Source: Salvia splendens
Lineage: Eukaryota; Streptophyta; Magnoliopsida; Lamiales; Lamiaceae
DNA length: 64,000 nucleotides
Assembly (NCBI RefSeq): GCF_004379255.2
Contig: NC_056036.1
Span: 496,001-560,000, forward strand
Direction of reading: 5' to 3'
A model generated the notes under the pieces. It was not told the DNA's origin. It saw only the letters and a list, made by a program, of their open reading frames with translations, and did not search any database. Position numbers and translations under genes: made by a program. Below, one piece after another: positions 23,077 to 35,318 of this stretch; the first letter of the stretch is position 1; each line of letters opens with the position of its first letter.

Positions 23077-25545
23077 TTACGTGAAAGATTGAGTGACGGA
23101 CGATGTAGTCACCAGAGCTGAGAGGAGGCCAACTATAACTGCACTGTTGTAGGTGCTCGGTTCAGTTTGCATCGAGTTGTTTCTTGAATCCACGAATGAC
23201 TCGTTGAGAAATGGCCCACCGACTAGCGCCCCCATCGCAACGTTAGGGTTTGGCTGTTCCGACTCGAGCCATTTGAAACCGTCCTTGCAACCGGTCGTTG
23301 CATCAGTCGGAATCGAGGCTCCTCTGTGATGGACATATTGGGGATACCTATCGCCATAGCCCACAAGATAACTCATTTTCATAGGGTTGTTTCCCAATAC
23401 AAAATCTGCCTGAAAATATCAATATATATGTATAGAGTGAGAGAGAGTTGTAAGCAAATAACAGTCATATCTCAAATACTAATAACTAAGAACTATTAAC
23501 ATCCATTTGATTTAGTTAGTGCTGATATGTATATATACATAATACTGATATGTTGTACCTGAGAGATTGCGAACTTTCGCAGATCTGACGGCCTGAAATC
23601 TCTTCCGTTACAAGACAATTTTGCTGTTCGGGACGAGAGCATGTAATCGCTGTATATGACCGCAAGAAAAGCTGAGGCGACGGGATGCTGTAAGGCGTTC
23701 CATTCACTTATCCATACTAATCCACCTGCATAGATAAGATTGAATTTAACATTATAAGCTCACACAAGTTTGTATTTGCTCGAGACTCATCGATGAAACG
23801 AGTTCAAGAACAAAAACAAGCATATGATCAGAAGGAAGATTACTGTGTGTTCTGCTAGTGGTAGCAGTTGGCGATTTGGGTAATAAACCACACATGACTG
23901 CTTCTGCCGACTCTCTATACTTGTCGTTGTCGAGGACGTTGGAATTGGAGACGTCCTTTGATCCGAAGAAGGAGACTCGAGACAGCAAAACCTGCGGTAT
24001 GGTGCTTCATTACTTTTTGGACCTTCAATAAAGCCTATTGAAATGAGAAATCGGAAAGCTGAGATGAAACGTACCTGAGCTCCCGCTAGCTTGTTGTCCC
24101 AGCTAAACCACGTTGGGCTGCCCCAATCAGCGAAATCTTGGCCATTCTTTCCAGTCAGGTATTCCATGTATGATCGATCCCGTGTTGCATGAAAGAGCCA
24201 ACTTGCTGCCCACAAGAGCTCATCACCATAGCCAGTGGAGTTGTAGAATGTTTGCACTTCGGGAATGCTGACACTATACGACCCTCTGTATTTGTCCGCG
24301 AAAGTAAATAATTGTTTAGCATGCTTGAGAAGTGTGGCTGAGTACGCAGAATCGCTGCTCCTGAATACCAGAGATGCTGATGCTAGAGCAGCTGCTGTTT
24401 CTGCAGCAACATCGGTTCCTGGAGCGGACGTGTTCACCTGCGTGAGAGGCCTTGCCTCTTTCATGTCCTCGGGTCTCTCCCAACAACTATGGTCCGCTTT
24501 AGGGCTCCCCACCTTCCAAACCATTTCAATATCAAGAAATGGTACATAGGTGTTTCAAAGTCGTAATGCGCTATGTGTCACGAGTAAAGCACAAAACAAT
24601 CGCGAAAGCAAGAACAACACACAAAATTGGCTAGCCAACTCGACACCACACAACTACATTTGAGGGCGCTGACAAGCCAGAGACTTTTCGATAACATTTT
24701 TGGATATAAATACATGAGAAAAGACAGCTATTTATAGTGAAAACACTGCACTATGAGAAGGAAAATACTGCAAGATAAACTATGCAAAAGCATCTAAAGC
24801 AATGAAGCAACAGCATTACTCTAGTAAACATAGGATGAACTATGCAAAGCAGGAAAAAAGGCGATTCACCTGAATGTATAACACATTATCAGTAGGATGA
24901 GCGTTAACGAGAAAGTCCGTGATCCACTTAAGAGAGCCTTGGACGGGCTCCAACTGATCTACAGCCTTCATTTGGTCGCCATACTCGAGGATAGACCACG
25001 ACAACACTGTGGCAGTGAAAGCCATGGGAAATCCAAACTTCATATGATCACCGGCATCATACATTCCCTTGGAAAGATCCAATTTTGCCTCACTCCCGTC
25101 ATCCAAAGCCGAATCCCCCCTCCAATTAATCCGATTATCCTCCAGCTTTCCAGCTTCAGAATTCAACAAGAAAACTCAAAAACTCCAGCATTATTTTTGC
25201 TTTAGCATTCAAACAAAATTAGTCCAAATTTCATCTTTCTCCACTCTTCAGAAAGGATAACCTCAAATCTTAAGAAACTATTCCACTTCCACATCCAGTT
25301 ACAGCATTATCTTTTCTATAGCATATAAATCAAATTAGTCCAAATTTAATCACTCTCCAGCCTTGAAACTTCATAACTTAAATTAACCTAATATCTCTAG
25401 AAACTAATCATTTCCCAATTCCCTCCCCAGTTATCTTTTCTTGAGCATATTAATCAAATTATTCCAACCTTATTACTTTATTTCGACACAGAAGTAACTA
25501 ATAAGGAGCTAAAACCACTATCATTTTTCCAACAAGAAATCATAA

Positions 25546-25579
<34 letters not shown>

Positions 25580-25798
25580 TGTACATTTTTGTATGTCGAG
25601 AAACTGGGTTGCAACCTTGAGAGCATCAGCATATTTCTTGTCAATGGCGCCGGGAGGGCCAGGAACAGGGGCAGGTCCAGAGTCAGATTTGTGAATCTTG
25701 GATCTAACAGTGAAGAAAACAGCCAAAGCCACAACATCCAAAACTATGAAGGCTATAAACCAACTGCACCAACCTTTCGAACTACTCTTCTCCCCCAT
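23077..25798 (-). CDS. Membrane-anchored endo-1,4-beta-glucanase, GH9 (endoglucanase 10-like)
   Basis: Glycoside hydrolase family 9 enzyme that cleaves internal beta-1,4-glucan links and acts on cell-wall glucan. Exons in transcript order: 25585-25798, 24870-25153, 24075-24512, 23844-23991, 23559-23725, 23077-23409 (1584 bp, 527 aa). A short cytosolic N-terminus (MGEKSSSKGW) precedes one membrane span at about 12-31 and a proline-rich linker (PVPGPPGAIDKKYADAL), so the catalytic domain faces lumen or wall. Catalytic landmarks are DAGD (104-107), HHR (444-446) and the acid/base region with D491 and E500. No C-terminal carbohydrate module is present. It resembles Arabidopsis endoglucanase 10 (class B with N-terminal anchor), not KORRIGAN, which has a longer N-terminus. 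The first intron starts at a CT microsatellite. Confidence 0.95.
25554..25579. repeat. GA/CT microsatellite beside an endoglucanase splice donor
   Basis: An uninterrupted GA run (CT in the gene's sense) begins six bases inside intron 1 of the endoglucanase gene, right after its GTACA donor. Its length is likely to vary between individuals. Confidence 0.85.
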
Positions 25799-27100
25799 TT
25801 TCTTCCAGAGAGAGAGAGAGAGATGAGAAATGTATGTCTTCCCGACTGCAAAAGATTAGATATTGACAAGACCCAAGTTCTTGAAATCTCTAAAATTCAG
25901 CAAATATTTGATAAACGAGGGAAATGAAAATGCGTATGCACAAGTAATTTTTAGAGGAATATTTTGAAGAACAGTAAAGGTAGAATCTTGTGTGTATGAA
26001 AACGAAATCTTTGGATGGGTTAGGCAAATTGTTTCAACCGACACTCGCAGTAGTTAAACATGTTAATATTCCTACATTTTTTTTTATCATTTCTTTCGAT
26101 AAATTTGTAACGAAAAATTGGGAAACATATTGCATTATAAACTTATACTGATAAGTTTATTAATTTTCTCGAAACCATGATAAGTTAATTTACACCAACC
26201 TTGATTATGTGATTAGCCATATGATTGAGATTGCATTTGGATATGTGTCGGTTTTCTTTCATGTATAGTAGTATTTGTCATGTAATTGTAACCTTTGTCA
26301 ACAATAAATGATAATTTATTAATATTAAATAGAATTATGAATTTTAAATATGACAATAAATGATAATTTTCATAAATTTAAATTATACTCCTTCGTCAGA
26401 GTACTTTCTATAAAAGCCAATTGTTACATTACAAATGATATTTATTAGTAGATGCAAACTTAATTCTCATTTCACACTTTATCATACTAATAACCTTCTT
26501 CTTAACAAAAATAATATTACACCGCTCCTCTTTATAATAAATTGAATAGAAAATAAATAATAACTTAAACTTAATTGTCTCAAAAGAAATCATGAAATTT
26601 AATCAAATTCAAGTATGTTTGCAATTTTGAAAATTTATTTACAATTATCAATATCAAATTCCTTTTATTATACCATTACATATGTTATGACTATTTGAAA
26701 TTATTTGTGGACTGATTAGATAAACTATATCATCCAATTATATATATCGAAAATAATCTTGTTTGATTGAATTATAGCAACAATGTATTTTACTTAGACG
26801 ATCATTTTTTTCATTAGATACTCCTAATTACTATCAAATTTGAATTTTATGTTTTTTTTTTCTATTTACTTTTTAAAATTACAGGACAACCTAAATATTT
26901 ACCAAATTTGTTGATATTTCTGGTAATTTTCCTGCAAAAATATATCGGCATACATCCATTTTTATTTAAAACTAGGAAATGAAAGTAAATAAAAAAAATC
27001 TTTAGACACCATTTCAAGAAAAGTTGTTTAAATTTTATTTTTCATTGTTAAAGATTAATTTGGCCCTTTAAAATTAATGTCGTATGAAAGCACAGTAGAG
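25799..27100. other. Intergenic between endoglucanase and Myb-like gene
   Basis: Holds the endoglucanase leader region (another short GA run at 25806-25823) and then AT-rich DNA. No additional gene is supported. Confidence 0.55.
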
Positions 27101-27169
27101 TTAATGAAATGTGAAGAAATTGCTCTCACTCAAATCCCAATGCTTGAAAATTGATGCTATGGTCTGATT

Positions 27170-28400
27170 CTGAATAGTCTCGCTCTCCGATTATTTATTC
27201 CGATCAGGTAGGTTTTCTTCCCGCCATACCTTCGTGTCCATTTTCAGCTGAATGGCGTTTATTTTTTATTTTTTTTAACTGTAAGCGATTTTCAAAGGTT
27301 TGGAATTTGGTGGGAGAAGATGGATTTCTCTAATTTGAATGAATCGCGGAAGGGTCTGTGATTTAGGGTTTATGGTTGCAAAGCAATTTCGGATTTACTC
27401 GCTTTCTGATTTCCGGCGTTAAATTGTTAATATTCAATGGCGATTGTCTGTAATGAGGCTTGTCGCTTGCTTGTGTGTGAATCAACTTGTTTGTTTTTGT
27501 GATGAAATAGTGTGACCATGCTAGTACCTTTTCTCGAAGTATCTACGAGTGTTGATTAGGAAGCAGCAGCTGAATTTGATCAGTATTCATTTTCCCTTTC
27601 CTCGTAGATTTAGGGCACTTAGGTGAATTGGTCAGTTATCATAGATTAGTAAGCAGCAGCTGTATTTGGTGTGATTATAATTACAGTGGCTTCTCCTACT
27701 GTCCCTGAGTCCTCGTCCTCATCGTCCTGTTATTTCTCATCCCGTGCTCATCTATGCAAGTTTTAGAAGTAAAACGGACTTGGTGCATTGTCGAGAACTA
27801 GTGAATTCATTTATCATGTTTGTTGCTTTCTAAGATGGAGAACTTTAAGAGGAGCAATTTTGTAATAGTATTAAGTTTTATCAGTGTGGAATTTTAAAAA
27901 GTAGATAGTGATCAATATGAGTCCATTAGAGTATTTTTCAAACTGTTTGAGAAGCTGAGATTGGAGATGCGGCACATTCGGAAAATAGTTCATAATGTAG
28001 TAAGCAGTGAAATATGAATTCTCCTTTTCCTTAAGCTGATTATTGGTTCCAGTCTGTAATAGCGGTATTGGCCAATGGCCACTATGTTCCTCAGTTTAAA
28101 AACTCATCGTACTGGAACTTGGCATGTCGTTATGATGGTTTTAGTATATCTGAACTTAATTTGACCTTATCAAGACATGAAATGAGCATGTGGCACAATT
28201 GCTTACTCACCGAGCCTAATTTTGTTTCCTCAAAGAATGATTTGTTTTCCTTGCATTTGAAAAATTATTGATTGATGAAGCAACCCAGTCTAAGGTGTAA
28301 ATTCTACTTAACTGAGACAGTGTGATGTGGGACACACTTGCAGAGGAACAGCCAACATTTCAATTACATTGGTGAAATCTGGGGTGAGGAACTAACCAAG
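27170..28400 (+). other. 5' untranslated exons of the Myb/SANT-like gene
   Basis: Two non-coding leader exons are suggested by splice sites. The first ends at 27207 ('ccgatcag' then GTAGGT). The second is 28344-28400 (after 'cacttgcag', before GTAAGC). Neither contains an ATG in frame with the coding sequence. The exact 5' end is inferred. Confidence 0.4.
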
Positions 28401-28553
28401 GTAAGCTCGTCTCTTGCATTCAACTGAAAACATATTGATGATCCTTAGTCTGGTGTTGAGTAGTGCCAGATGAAAGTTTGGTTGTCTTCTTCAAATGGTT
28501 TTCATACCTTGCCGAAAATATTTTTCTGATGTTATGCCTGTCTGATGCTACAG

Positions 28554-29542
28554 ATGGATGGTGAATCTAACGAGCAACAAACCAAGCGAGAACGATTGAG
28601 GACGAGATGGACACCTGCTCTTGATAAAATTTTCGCAGACATAGTTGTGGAACAGATTCGACAGGGAAAGAGACCAAACAATATTTTCGACAAGAAAACA
28701 TGGACTCAGATCCGCGAGGAATTTAATAGACAGACCGGTCTCAGTTTTAATAACAAACAATTAAGAAAGCATCTTAATGTTCTACGTACTCGTTATCATA
28801 GTTTCCAATCCATGTATACGCAGAAGGATACAATGCCAGATCCCTGCTACGCAGGTTTTGAGATGTGGGAAGATATCGGGGTATCTCTCTTATCTGTATG
28901 TATCAAGAATCAAGATGATTTTGAAGTTCTCAAATAAATCTTGTTTGATAAATCCCAACTTGCGTGCAGGCACAAGCAAAGATGGAACCAGCGAAGACAA
29001 AGGAATGCCCTATTTACGAGCAGCTATGCACAATATTTGCAGATTCAGGCGTGGATGGAAAATACGCCCAATCAAGCCACTACGGAGGATTGAACAAGTC
29101 AGCTGGAATTGAGCAGTTTAGTTCGGAAGGTGCAAACCCAAGTCCTAAAACTCCACCCAAGTCGAAATCTATGCTAGGAAATGGATCTTCGCCCCAAAAC
29201 GTTAGCAAGAGCATGGCTGACAAAAAGAGAAAGTGTACTTCCAAAGTTGGATCCATCTCTGATCAAAGTCACGGGCTAATTGACACTATGGCTACAACCT
29301 TCTTAGATATGATCGAGTCCTCTAGGCTTCGAACAGCCACAAAGCCTCAAATGGATGAAAGATTCACCATCACTGACTGCATAAAAGCGCTGGACAAGAT
29401 CGAAGGAATTCATGACAAACTTTACTTTGCGGCCTTGGATGTGTTTGAGAATCCTAATTTCAGGGAGTTGTTCCTTTCTCTGCAGAACAACTACCTTCGA
29501 CTAACATGGTTGCAGGGAAAATGTGCTCCATTTAGCTATTGA
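28554..29542 (+). CDS. Myb/SANT-like DNA-binding domain protein (LIMYB / Harbinger-derived type)
   Basis: Exons 28554-28880 and 28970-29542 (900 bp, 299 aa). The ATG sits exactly after a 'gctacag' acceptor, so the leader is spliced. The N-terminus carries a Myb/SANT-like domain (about 15-100) with the expected tryptophans and aromatic residues ('TRWTPALDKIF', 'KTWTQIREEFN', 'KQLRKHLNVLRTRYH'). The middle is serine/lysine-rich, with a likely nuclear signal 'DKKRKC'. The C-terminus ('ITDCIKALDKIEGIHDKLY', 'NPNFRELFLSL') matches the conserved tail of plant L10-interacting-MYB-like proteins. That family derives from the Myb-like partner protein of PIF/Harbinger transposons. Here the frame is intact, spliced and has no transposon ends, so it looks domesticated. 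DNA binding is inferred; the target is unknown. Confidence 0.85.
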
Positions 29543-29900
29543 GTTCTGGTTCGATTCGTCTTTTTGACTAAGGTGCAGTATCTCTTTTGCTTGTAAAAGT
29601 ACACAGATCTTTTGATCCCTTGTAGCAGTGTATAGGAATGGGATTGCTTAACATGCTCAGGTGTATATAGCCCTTAGTTTGTACTCGAATTGCGCTTATG
29701 TTTATCAATGTTCAATCATTTAGTATTTACATTTAATGATAGAGATATTTCCAACAGTATGCTGCAAGAAAATCTAATTCACAGTTTTTGAACTATACTA
29801 AAAAAAGAAATTTAATTGGAATTTTAAACTGTAATTAATTTGGTGGAGTATTTTATACAATTACGAAAAGAAATAAAAAAGTATCTTTCAAAACATCAAA

Positions 29901-29940
29901 GTTGAGATGGCCGAGTTGGTCTAAGGCGCCAGATTAAGGT

Positions 29941-29973
<33 letters not shown>

Positions 29974-29981
29974 TCTCAACA
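29901..29981 (+). tRNA. tRNA-Leu (anticodon AAG)
   Basis: A complete cloverleaf without intron. Acceptor GTTGAGA (29901-29907) pairs with TCTCAAC (29974-29980). The D-arm contains 'tggccgagttggtctaaggc' with box A. The anticodon stem CCAGA/TCTGG encloses loop TTAAGGT. The variable arm is long, as in class II tRNAs, and the T-arm GTGGGTTCAAATCCCAC contains box B. Anticodon AAG reads CTT/CTC leucine codons. A T run ('tattttttattttttttt') follows and is a good Pol III terminator. CAA triplets and A-rich DNA upstream fit plant tRNA promoters. Confidence 0.97.
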
Positions 29982-30480
29982 TATTTTTTATTTTTTTTTA
30001 AATTAAAACTTTATTTGATTACAAGTTTCATATTTCACATCCCTCTTGCATTCTAAAACTTTATTTTATTTCAAACACTATTGGCTAATGTTGATATTTA
30101 CATCAATTTATTCGATTTACATTGAAATTAATATAGAAAACAACATTGCACATAATCTCGACCATCCAAGAAAGTGTCAACATTGTACATTTTTTAAATA
30201 TTACATATATGCAATGAAATACTAATATATAAATATATGGTTGCGTATTGTGTAAACTCTTTGCGAAAATATGAAATAATTGTAGTCGCAAATAAAGTAG
30301 TAATTCATATGTATTGTCAAAATATAAACCGACAAGGATATTACCATAAAAATAATTAATGTATTGTTTTGTAATTTGAGATGTGAATCTAAATATACTT
30401 AATGGAAATATTTAATTGTGTAAATATGAAAACTTAAAAGGATTCAAACGTAAATAAGGGAAAACCCGAATGACCAAAAC
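29982..30480. other. Intergenic between tRNA and TCTP
   Basis: AT-rich DNA containing the Pol III terminator T run just after the tRNA. No other feature is visible until the TCTP promoter. Confidence 0.6.
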
Positions 30481-30486
30481 CCTCAC

Positions 30487-30540
30487 TATATAAACGCCCT
30501 TTACTAAATAAAGGCTCCCCCTTTCAGTTCTCTCTCTTTA
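30487..30540 (+). promoter_or_regulatory. TCTP core promoter with pyrimidine-rich start
   Basis: TATATAAA at 30487-30494 is followed about 30 bp later by a pyrimidine-rich stretch ('cccctttcagttctctctc', about 30518-30537) where transcription should begin. The stretch resembles the 5' terminal oligopyrimidine tract of translation-machinery mRNAs. The position fits the ATG at 30577. Confidence 0.6.
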
Positions 30541-30576
30541 CTCCCTCGATTGATTGAGAGCTGAAATTCTGCAATC

Positions 30577-32023
30577 ATGTTGGTTTATCAAGATCTGCTC
30601 ACCGGTAAATTGCTATTTTTGGGTTAATTTGTTTCCAATTTAATGGTTTTAATAATTGTGTGTAGATCTGTTTGTGAGTTGTATCCTTTTCTATTACTAG
30701 GTTTTGATTATTTATTTAATTTGGTTTTGTTGGCAGGTGCTTGATCTGTAGTGTTATGATTCTGATCTAATTGAATTTTGTTTTTAGAGGCTGGTTTGTG
30801 GTTTGTGATTTGTGATTAAGGTTTTGATAAAAATTAGACCTTTTCCGCTGCAGATTTATTTATTGTTGCCAAGGTTTAGTATTTTGTCATTCTTATTATA
30901 TTGGTTAGGGTTTAATTGGAATATGAATTATGATGTTGCCTTTAGTTTAGTGAATTAGTTATGATATTTTGGATTTTGAATATGATAAATACTGTAATTA
31001 AGATTTATTTGGATTGCTCTTGAAGTTCATAAGTATATTTTTTTTATTTTTTGTTTGTTAGTTGGGTGAGTGATGGATTTGATGTGGATATTTAGTTGCT
31101 CTAAGAAATACTTATGGTTGTTTGTAGGTGATGAACTCCTCTCTGACTCTTTCCCCTACACTGAAATCGAGAATGGAGCTCTGTGGGAAGTTGCCGGAAA
31201 GGTTAGAATTTGCATTTTGTCCGTCGACGTAATGTCATTATTTGTGACTGTATGCAAGTTTATTCTGTTTCTCATCTGTCTGAATTTTCTGTTACGACAG
31301 TGGGTAGTTATGGGTGCAGTTGATGTCGACATTGGAGCTAACCCTTCGGCTGAAGGTGGAGGGGAAGATGAAGGAGTTGATGACCAAGCTGTGAAAGTGG
31401 TTGACATTGTCGACACATTCAGGCTGCAGGTTTGCTCCGTGTAGTTTTATGTGTTAATCGTGTCAAAAATGTGATTTTTGATGTTCATGGTTTGAGCCTA
31501 TTCTTTTATAGGAGCAACCTCCGTTTGACAAGAAGCAGTTTATTGGATATATCAAGAAGTATATCAAGACTTTGACTCCCAAGCTTGATGCGGAGAAGCA
31601 AGAGGAGTTTAAGAAGTCCATCGAGGGAGCAACCAAATATCTTGTTTCTAAACTCAAAGATCTCCAATTGTAAGAATCATATCTCTCTATTTTACCATCC
31701 TTATAGTTGTAAATTATGTTGACTGTTGGGATTTTGGTTCATGTTTACATCTATGTATTTATTCATAAATGCATGATCTCCTTTGAAGAAGCAAAATATT
31801 GTTATTTTCTGATTTACCTTGTAGATCTTCTATGTTTATGATGAAATTGTAGCATTTGCAATTGAAATAGAATGATGAGTTTGTTTACATTTTCTGTTAT
31901 CATAGTTTTGTCGGGGAGAGCATGGCCGATGATAGCTCGTTGGTGTTTGCTTACTACAAGGAAGGTGCGACTGATCCAACATTTTTGTACTTTGCCCATG
32001 GCTTGAAGGAAATCAAGTGTTGA
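30577..32023 (+). CDS. TCTP: Translationally controlled tumor protein homologue
   Basis: TCTP is a small, abundant, conserved cytosolic protein that promotes growth and cell-cycle progression in plants and has been linked to GTPase and TOR signalling. Exons: 30577-30604, 31128-31201, 31301-31429, 31512-31669, 31906-32023 (507 bp, 168 aa, exactly the usual plant length). All junctions are GT-AG with continuous frame. It starts [18 protein letters not shown]. It contains the acidic flexible loop ([12 protein letters not shown]), the lysine-rich helical hairpin ('[12 protein letters not shown]', '[14 protein letters not shown]') and ends '[11 protein letters not shown]'. The gene keeps the expected five-exon layout with a long first intron, which is common in highly expressed plant genes. 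Confidence 0.97.
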
Positions 32024-32990
32024 GTGTCTGGAAAACTAGTCACTTGCCCGAGCGTTTCTCGTGTTATCTATTATAGTACTCTTTAAGACATTATTTGTGT
32101 TCGTCAGGATTGACTTCAAATTTTCGTTATGTAATTGCATTTTTGACCTAATTTATTGCTTATATTTTGGTTTAATGTTAATTTCTTATGAGTTTGATCA
32201 TATTAATTAGGACGTACTAATTATTTAGAATGAAAGCAAAGATCACATGTTTGATTTTCTTCAATGTCTGCAGGCATCTATGTTTTTCTTTGTAGCTAAA
32301 AGGTTTAGTACCATCTTTTGATTGTGATTCATAAGACTTGAATTAGTTAATTTTTATTTTTTCCTACAGCCAATATTCTTGTTTTATCATCCTGGACTGT
32401 TCACAAAAATTAATTTATCCTCTAATTTTGGTAACCCTATTAACAATATTCAATTTTTTTTTTTATATTTTATCAATTGTAAATTAAAACTCGGAACTAG
32501 TTGTACTCCATTATTTTTATGTTGGGTGTAGAAGGATTTATATTAAGTAAATTGTATAATTATGTTCTTCAATACGACACACATCAAACATACTTGTACA
32601 CAAAGACATATATTTGGCGAAGTAATAAACTTGGGCTCTGTCATTTATCGCCAAACAGAAACTTGAAGCCACCATCATCAGTAGGTCAGACAACTGTCAA
32701 TCACTCTCGAGATGTTGAAATTAATTGATCAAAATTGTTCTAACTAAATTAATTATTAAAGCTAGTAGTCCTGGTAATCTGTTTTTGACTGCATTTTATT
32801 ATGTTGGTGGGTTTGCCTTCAATATGGAGTATACCTTTTGCCATAAATACCAAATGAATACAGTACCATTACATTGCAAAAATAGAAAAAATAAAAATAA
32901 AAAAACAATACTCAGCTTAAAATTAATTAATACTAGTACAAAAACAGATTGCTGTCTAACCAACTCTAACCACACCACAAACCTCTTCCA
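32024..32990. other. Intergenic between TCTP and C2H2 gene
   Basis: TCTP 3' flank followed by AT-rich sequence. No separate gene is supported. The frame near 32725 runs into the next gene's leader and is not coding. Confidence 0.55.
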
Positions 32991-32993
32991 ACA

Positions 32994-32996
<3 letters not shown>

Positions 32997-33030
<34 letters not shown>
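32997..33030 (+). repeat. CT microsatellite in the C2H2 gene leader
   Basis: An almost pure CT run lies immediately before the start codon at 33035, so it is in the 5' untranslated region. CT tracts are frequent in plant leaders. This one sits only five bases from the ATG. Confidence 0.85.
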
Positions 33031-33033
<3 letters not shown>

Positions 33034-33034
33034 G

Positions 33035-35318
33035 ATGGCCGTCATCAAAGCTCCGAAGAAGGAGGCTTCTTGCAACAGCTCCAAACAGAAAAAGAGACAG
33101 CCGCAATCCAAACAGCCTTCTTCATGGGACCAAATCAAAAACCTAGTAACTTGCAAACAAATGGAGAATGCCAGAATCCATCACCCCTGCGCCAAGATTT
33201 GCACTTTCATGGACGTCTCCGCCGATAAGTCGCCGGAGAAAGGAGCCTCGAGGCCGGAGATCGTCAAGAGAAGCGGCTGCGGCCCCCCGAACAGCGGTGC
33301 CATGCAGCTCAGGAAACTTTCGGGGTGCTACGAGTGTCGCGCCGTTGTCGATCTCCCGTTGCCGAGAGCCAACGTGTTCCCATGCTCTCAGTGTGGAGAG
33401 ATTTTCCCCAAAATTGAAAGCTTGGAGCTTCATCAAGCTGTTAGGCATGCAGGTACATCTCTCTCTCTCATCACTCATTCACTCCTATTAAATTATGTCT
33501 AAATAGCCGCAAAAATTTGGAAGTTTGATCGAATTCTGATATGTCCCGCAACTTCAAGAATCAGTCAGAAAAATCGTAGTGTCTGGCGTTGTCTGCAATT
33601 ATCCAATGTCGAAATTTTTTGGTGAAGTTATCTATTATGATAACCGATAAATTATACATGTACATCACCGTCAATGAGTTAAACAATGTCTTCTATATTA
33701 TTAAAAAAATGGCGTCGTTTGGTTGAAAAATATTAATAGTACAAATAATCAAACAGTTTTTTTCACTATTGCGAACAAGTCCAAACTCCATAATTTTTCT
33801 AACTTAATTTTTAAGATTGATTGTTAATTGAAAAATATTAATAGTACAAATAGACAAACAGTTTTTTTCACTCAACTCAGATTGCGAACAAGTCCAAACT
33901 CCATAATTTTTCTGCCTTAATTTTTAAGATTGATTGTTAAAATTAGTGGGACAGAACAAAATTTGACAAAGCATAATGATCCATTAGTATACCATGCATA
34001 TAGATATATTAAGTGTGACATAGTATAATATGTTAATTCTATGTAAATTTCTAGTTTTGGAATAAGATTAATTTAGAATCCCATATTCAGTCGTTTCTAT
34101 GTCCTTGATTGATCATTTCTTTATGGTATACATATGTATCTATGTAGCAACAAATGAAGGCGTGTAAATGTTTGATTCACTTTTATTAATTTAACTAACT
34201 AATGATATGTTTAATTAATCAACATATATGTTTGTATTTCGGTTGTTGGAAAATTTAAATTTGAACTTGAACCAACTGTTGCTCTGCCATTTCATTTGTA
34301 AATGGACCAGCTGATGTTAGTAAAAATATGCAGCTGTCATATCATATAATGCATAAAGAAATACATGGATACACGTGGCATTTAGTGATTGGTTTTACAT
34401 TATTAAATTTGTGTATAAAAAAGGATTATTTCGACCCAAGCCAATTCTGTTTTATCATAGACCCCACTATCATGTACATGTTGGTGATGCTTTATGCAAT
34501 TGGGTAACTTTATTTCTTTTACTTTCTTCAATATTTTAAATATATTTTTATGATTCATATCGTTTATTTATATACTATTAGCTGAACTTTTACCAAAGTT
34601 TTTAGAGACTCTTTATCAGTTCAAATTGAAATGGTTAATCTATACACTAAAAAGTTTGATTTGAAAATTTTATGATAAACTCACACTGTTTTCAGTGTCG
34701 GAGTTGAGTCCAGACGACTCGAGCCGTAACATAGTGGAAATAATATTCAAATCAAGCTGGCTCAAAATGGAAAATCCAATATGCAAGATCGAACGGATAT
34801 TAAAGGTTCACAACACCCATCGCACCATCCAACGGTTCGAGGGCTACCGTGACTCAATCAAGCTACGCGCCAAGCGGAGCGCAAGATGCGCCGCCGACGG
34901 GAATGAGCTGCTGAGGTTCCACGCCGCCACCATTACGTGCACCCTCGGCGCGCGCGGGTCCTCGAGCTTGTGTGGCTCCGTGCCGGCTTGCTGCATCTGC
35001 GCGATCATTCGACACGGGTTCAGATGCAACAAGACCATCGGCGTCTGCACGACTGCCAGCAGCGGTCGTGCTGACGACTACCTCGGTGGAGGCGGTGGTG
35101 GACCCCGCAGGGCAATGCTAGTGTGCCGCGTGATTGCGGGGAGGGTGAAGCCGCGCTTCGAGAATGACGCGCCGGCTGATGCGGAAGGGAGCGCGGCTGG
35201 CTCGTATGATTCTTTAGCCGGCTCAAATGCGGCTTATCCGAATATGGAGGAATTGTATGTGTTTAGTTCAAGGGCAATTTTACCTTGTTTTGTGGTAATT
35301 TATAAAATGCTTGAGTAA
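33035..35318 (+). CDS. C2H2 zinc-finger protein with conserved PARP-like C-terminal fold (At1g75710-like)
   Basis: Exons 33035-33452 and 34696-35318 (1041 bp, 346 aa), with one intron splitting a valine codon. The start is the ATG after the CT tract. The N-terminus is lysine/serine-rich (nuclear signal-like 'KQKKRQPQSKQ'), followed by 'DQIKNLVTCKQ'. A single C2H2 finger has C117, C120, H133 and H138. The second exon carries the domain typical of this plant-specific family: 'IVEIIFKSSWLK', 'CKIERILKVHNT', 'ELLRFHAATITC', 'CAIIRHGF', 'GVCTTASSGRAD', 'RAMLVCRVIAGRV', 'LYVFSSRAILPCFVVIY'. This part resembles the PARP catalytic fold, but I see no basis for claiming ADP-ribosyltransferase activity. 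The function of the family is poorly known. The intron holds a tandem duplication. Confidence 0.92.
33725..33940. repeat. Tandem duplication inside the C2H2 gene intron
   Basis: Two adjacent copies (33725-33826 and 33830-33940) begin 'gaaaaatattaatagtacaa' and end 'aagattgattgttaa'. They differ by a few substitutions and an insertion ('caactcag') in the second copy. The sequence is non-coding and lies away from splice sites. Confidence 0.85.

Noticed and set aside
28068..28271. Open frame of 67 codons upstream of the Myb-like gene
   Set aside because: It lies in the leader intron, between a clear donor at 27208 and an acceptor at 28343. It has no domain and a chance start.
34844..35226. Antisense frames in the C2H2 gene exon 2
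   Set aside because: They are shadows of the GC-rich sense exon, whose protein matches a known plant family along its whole length.
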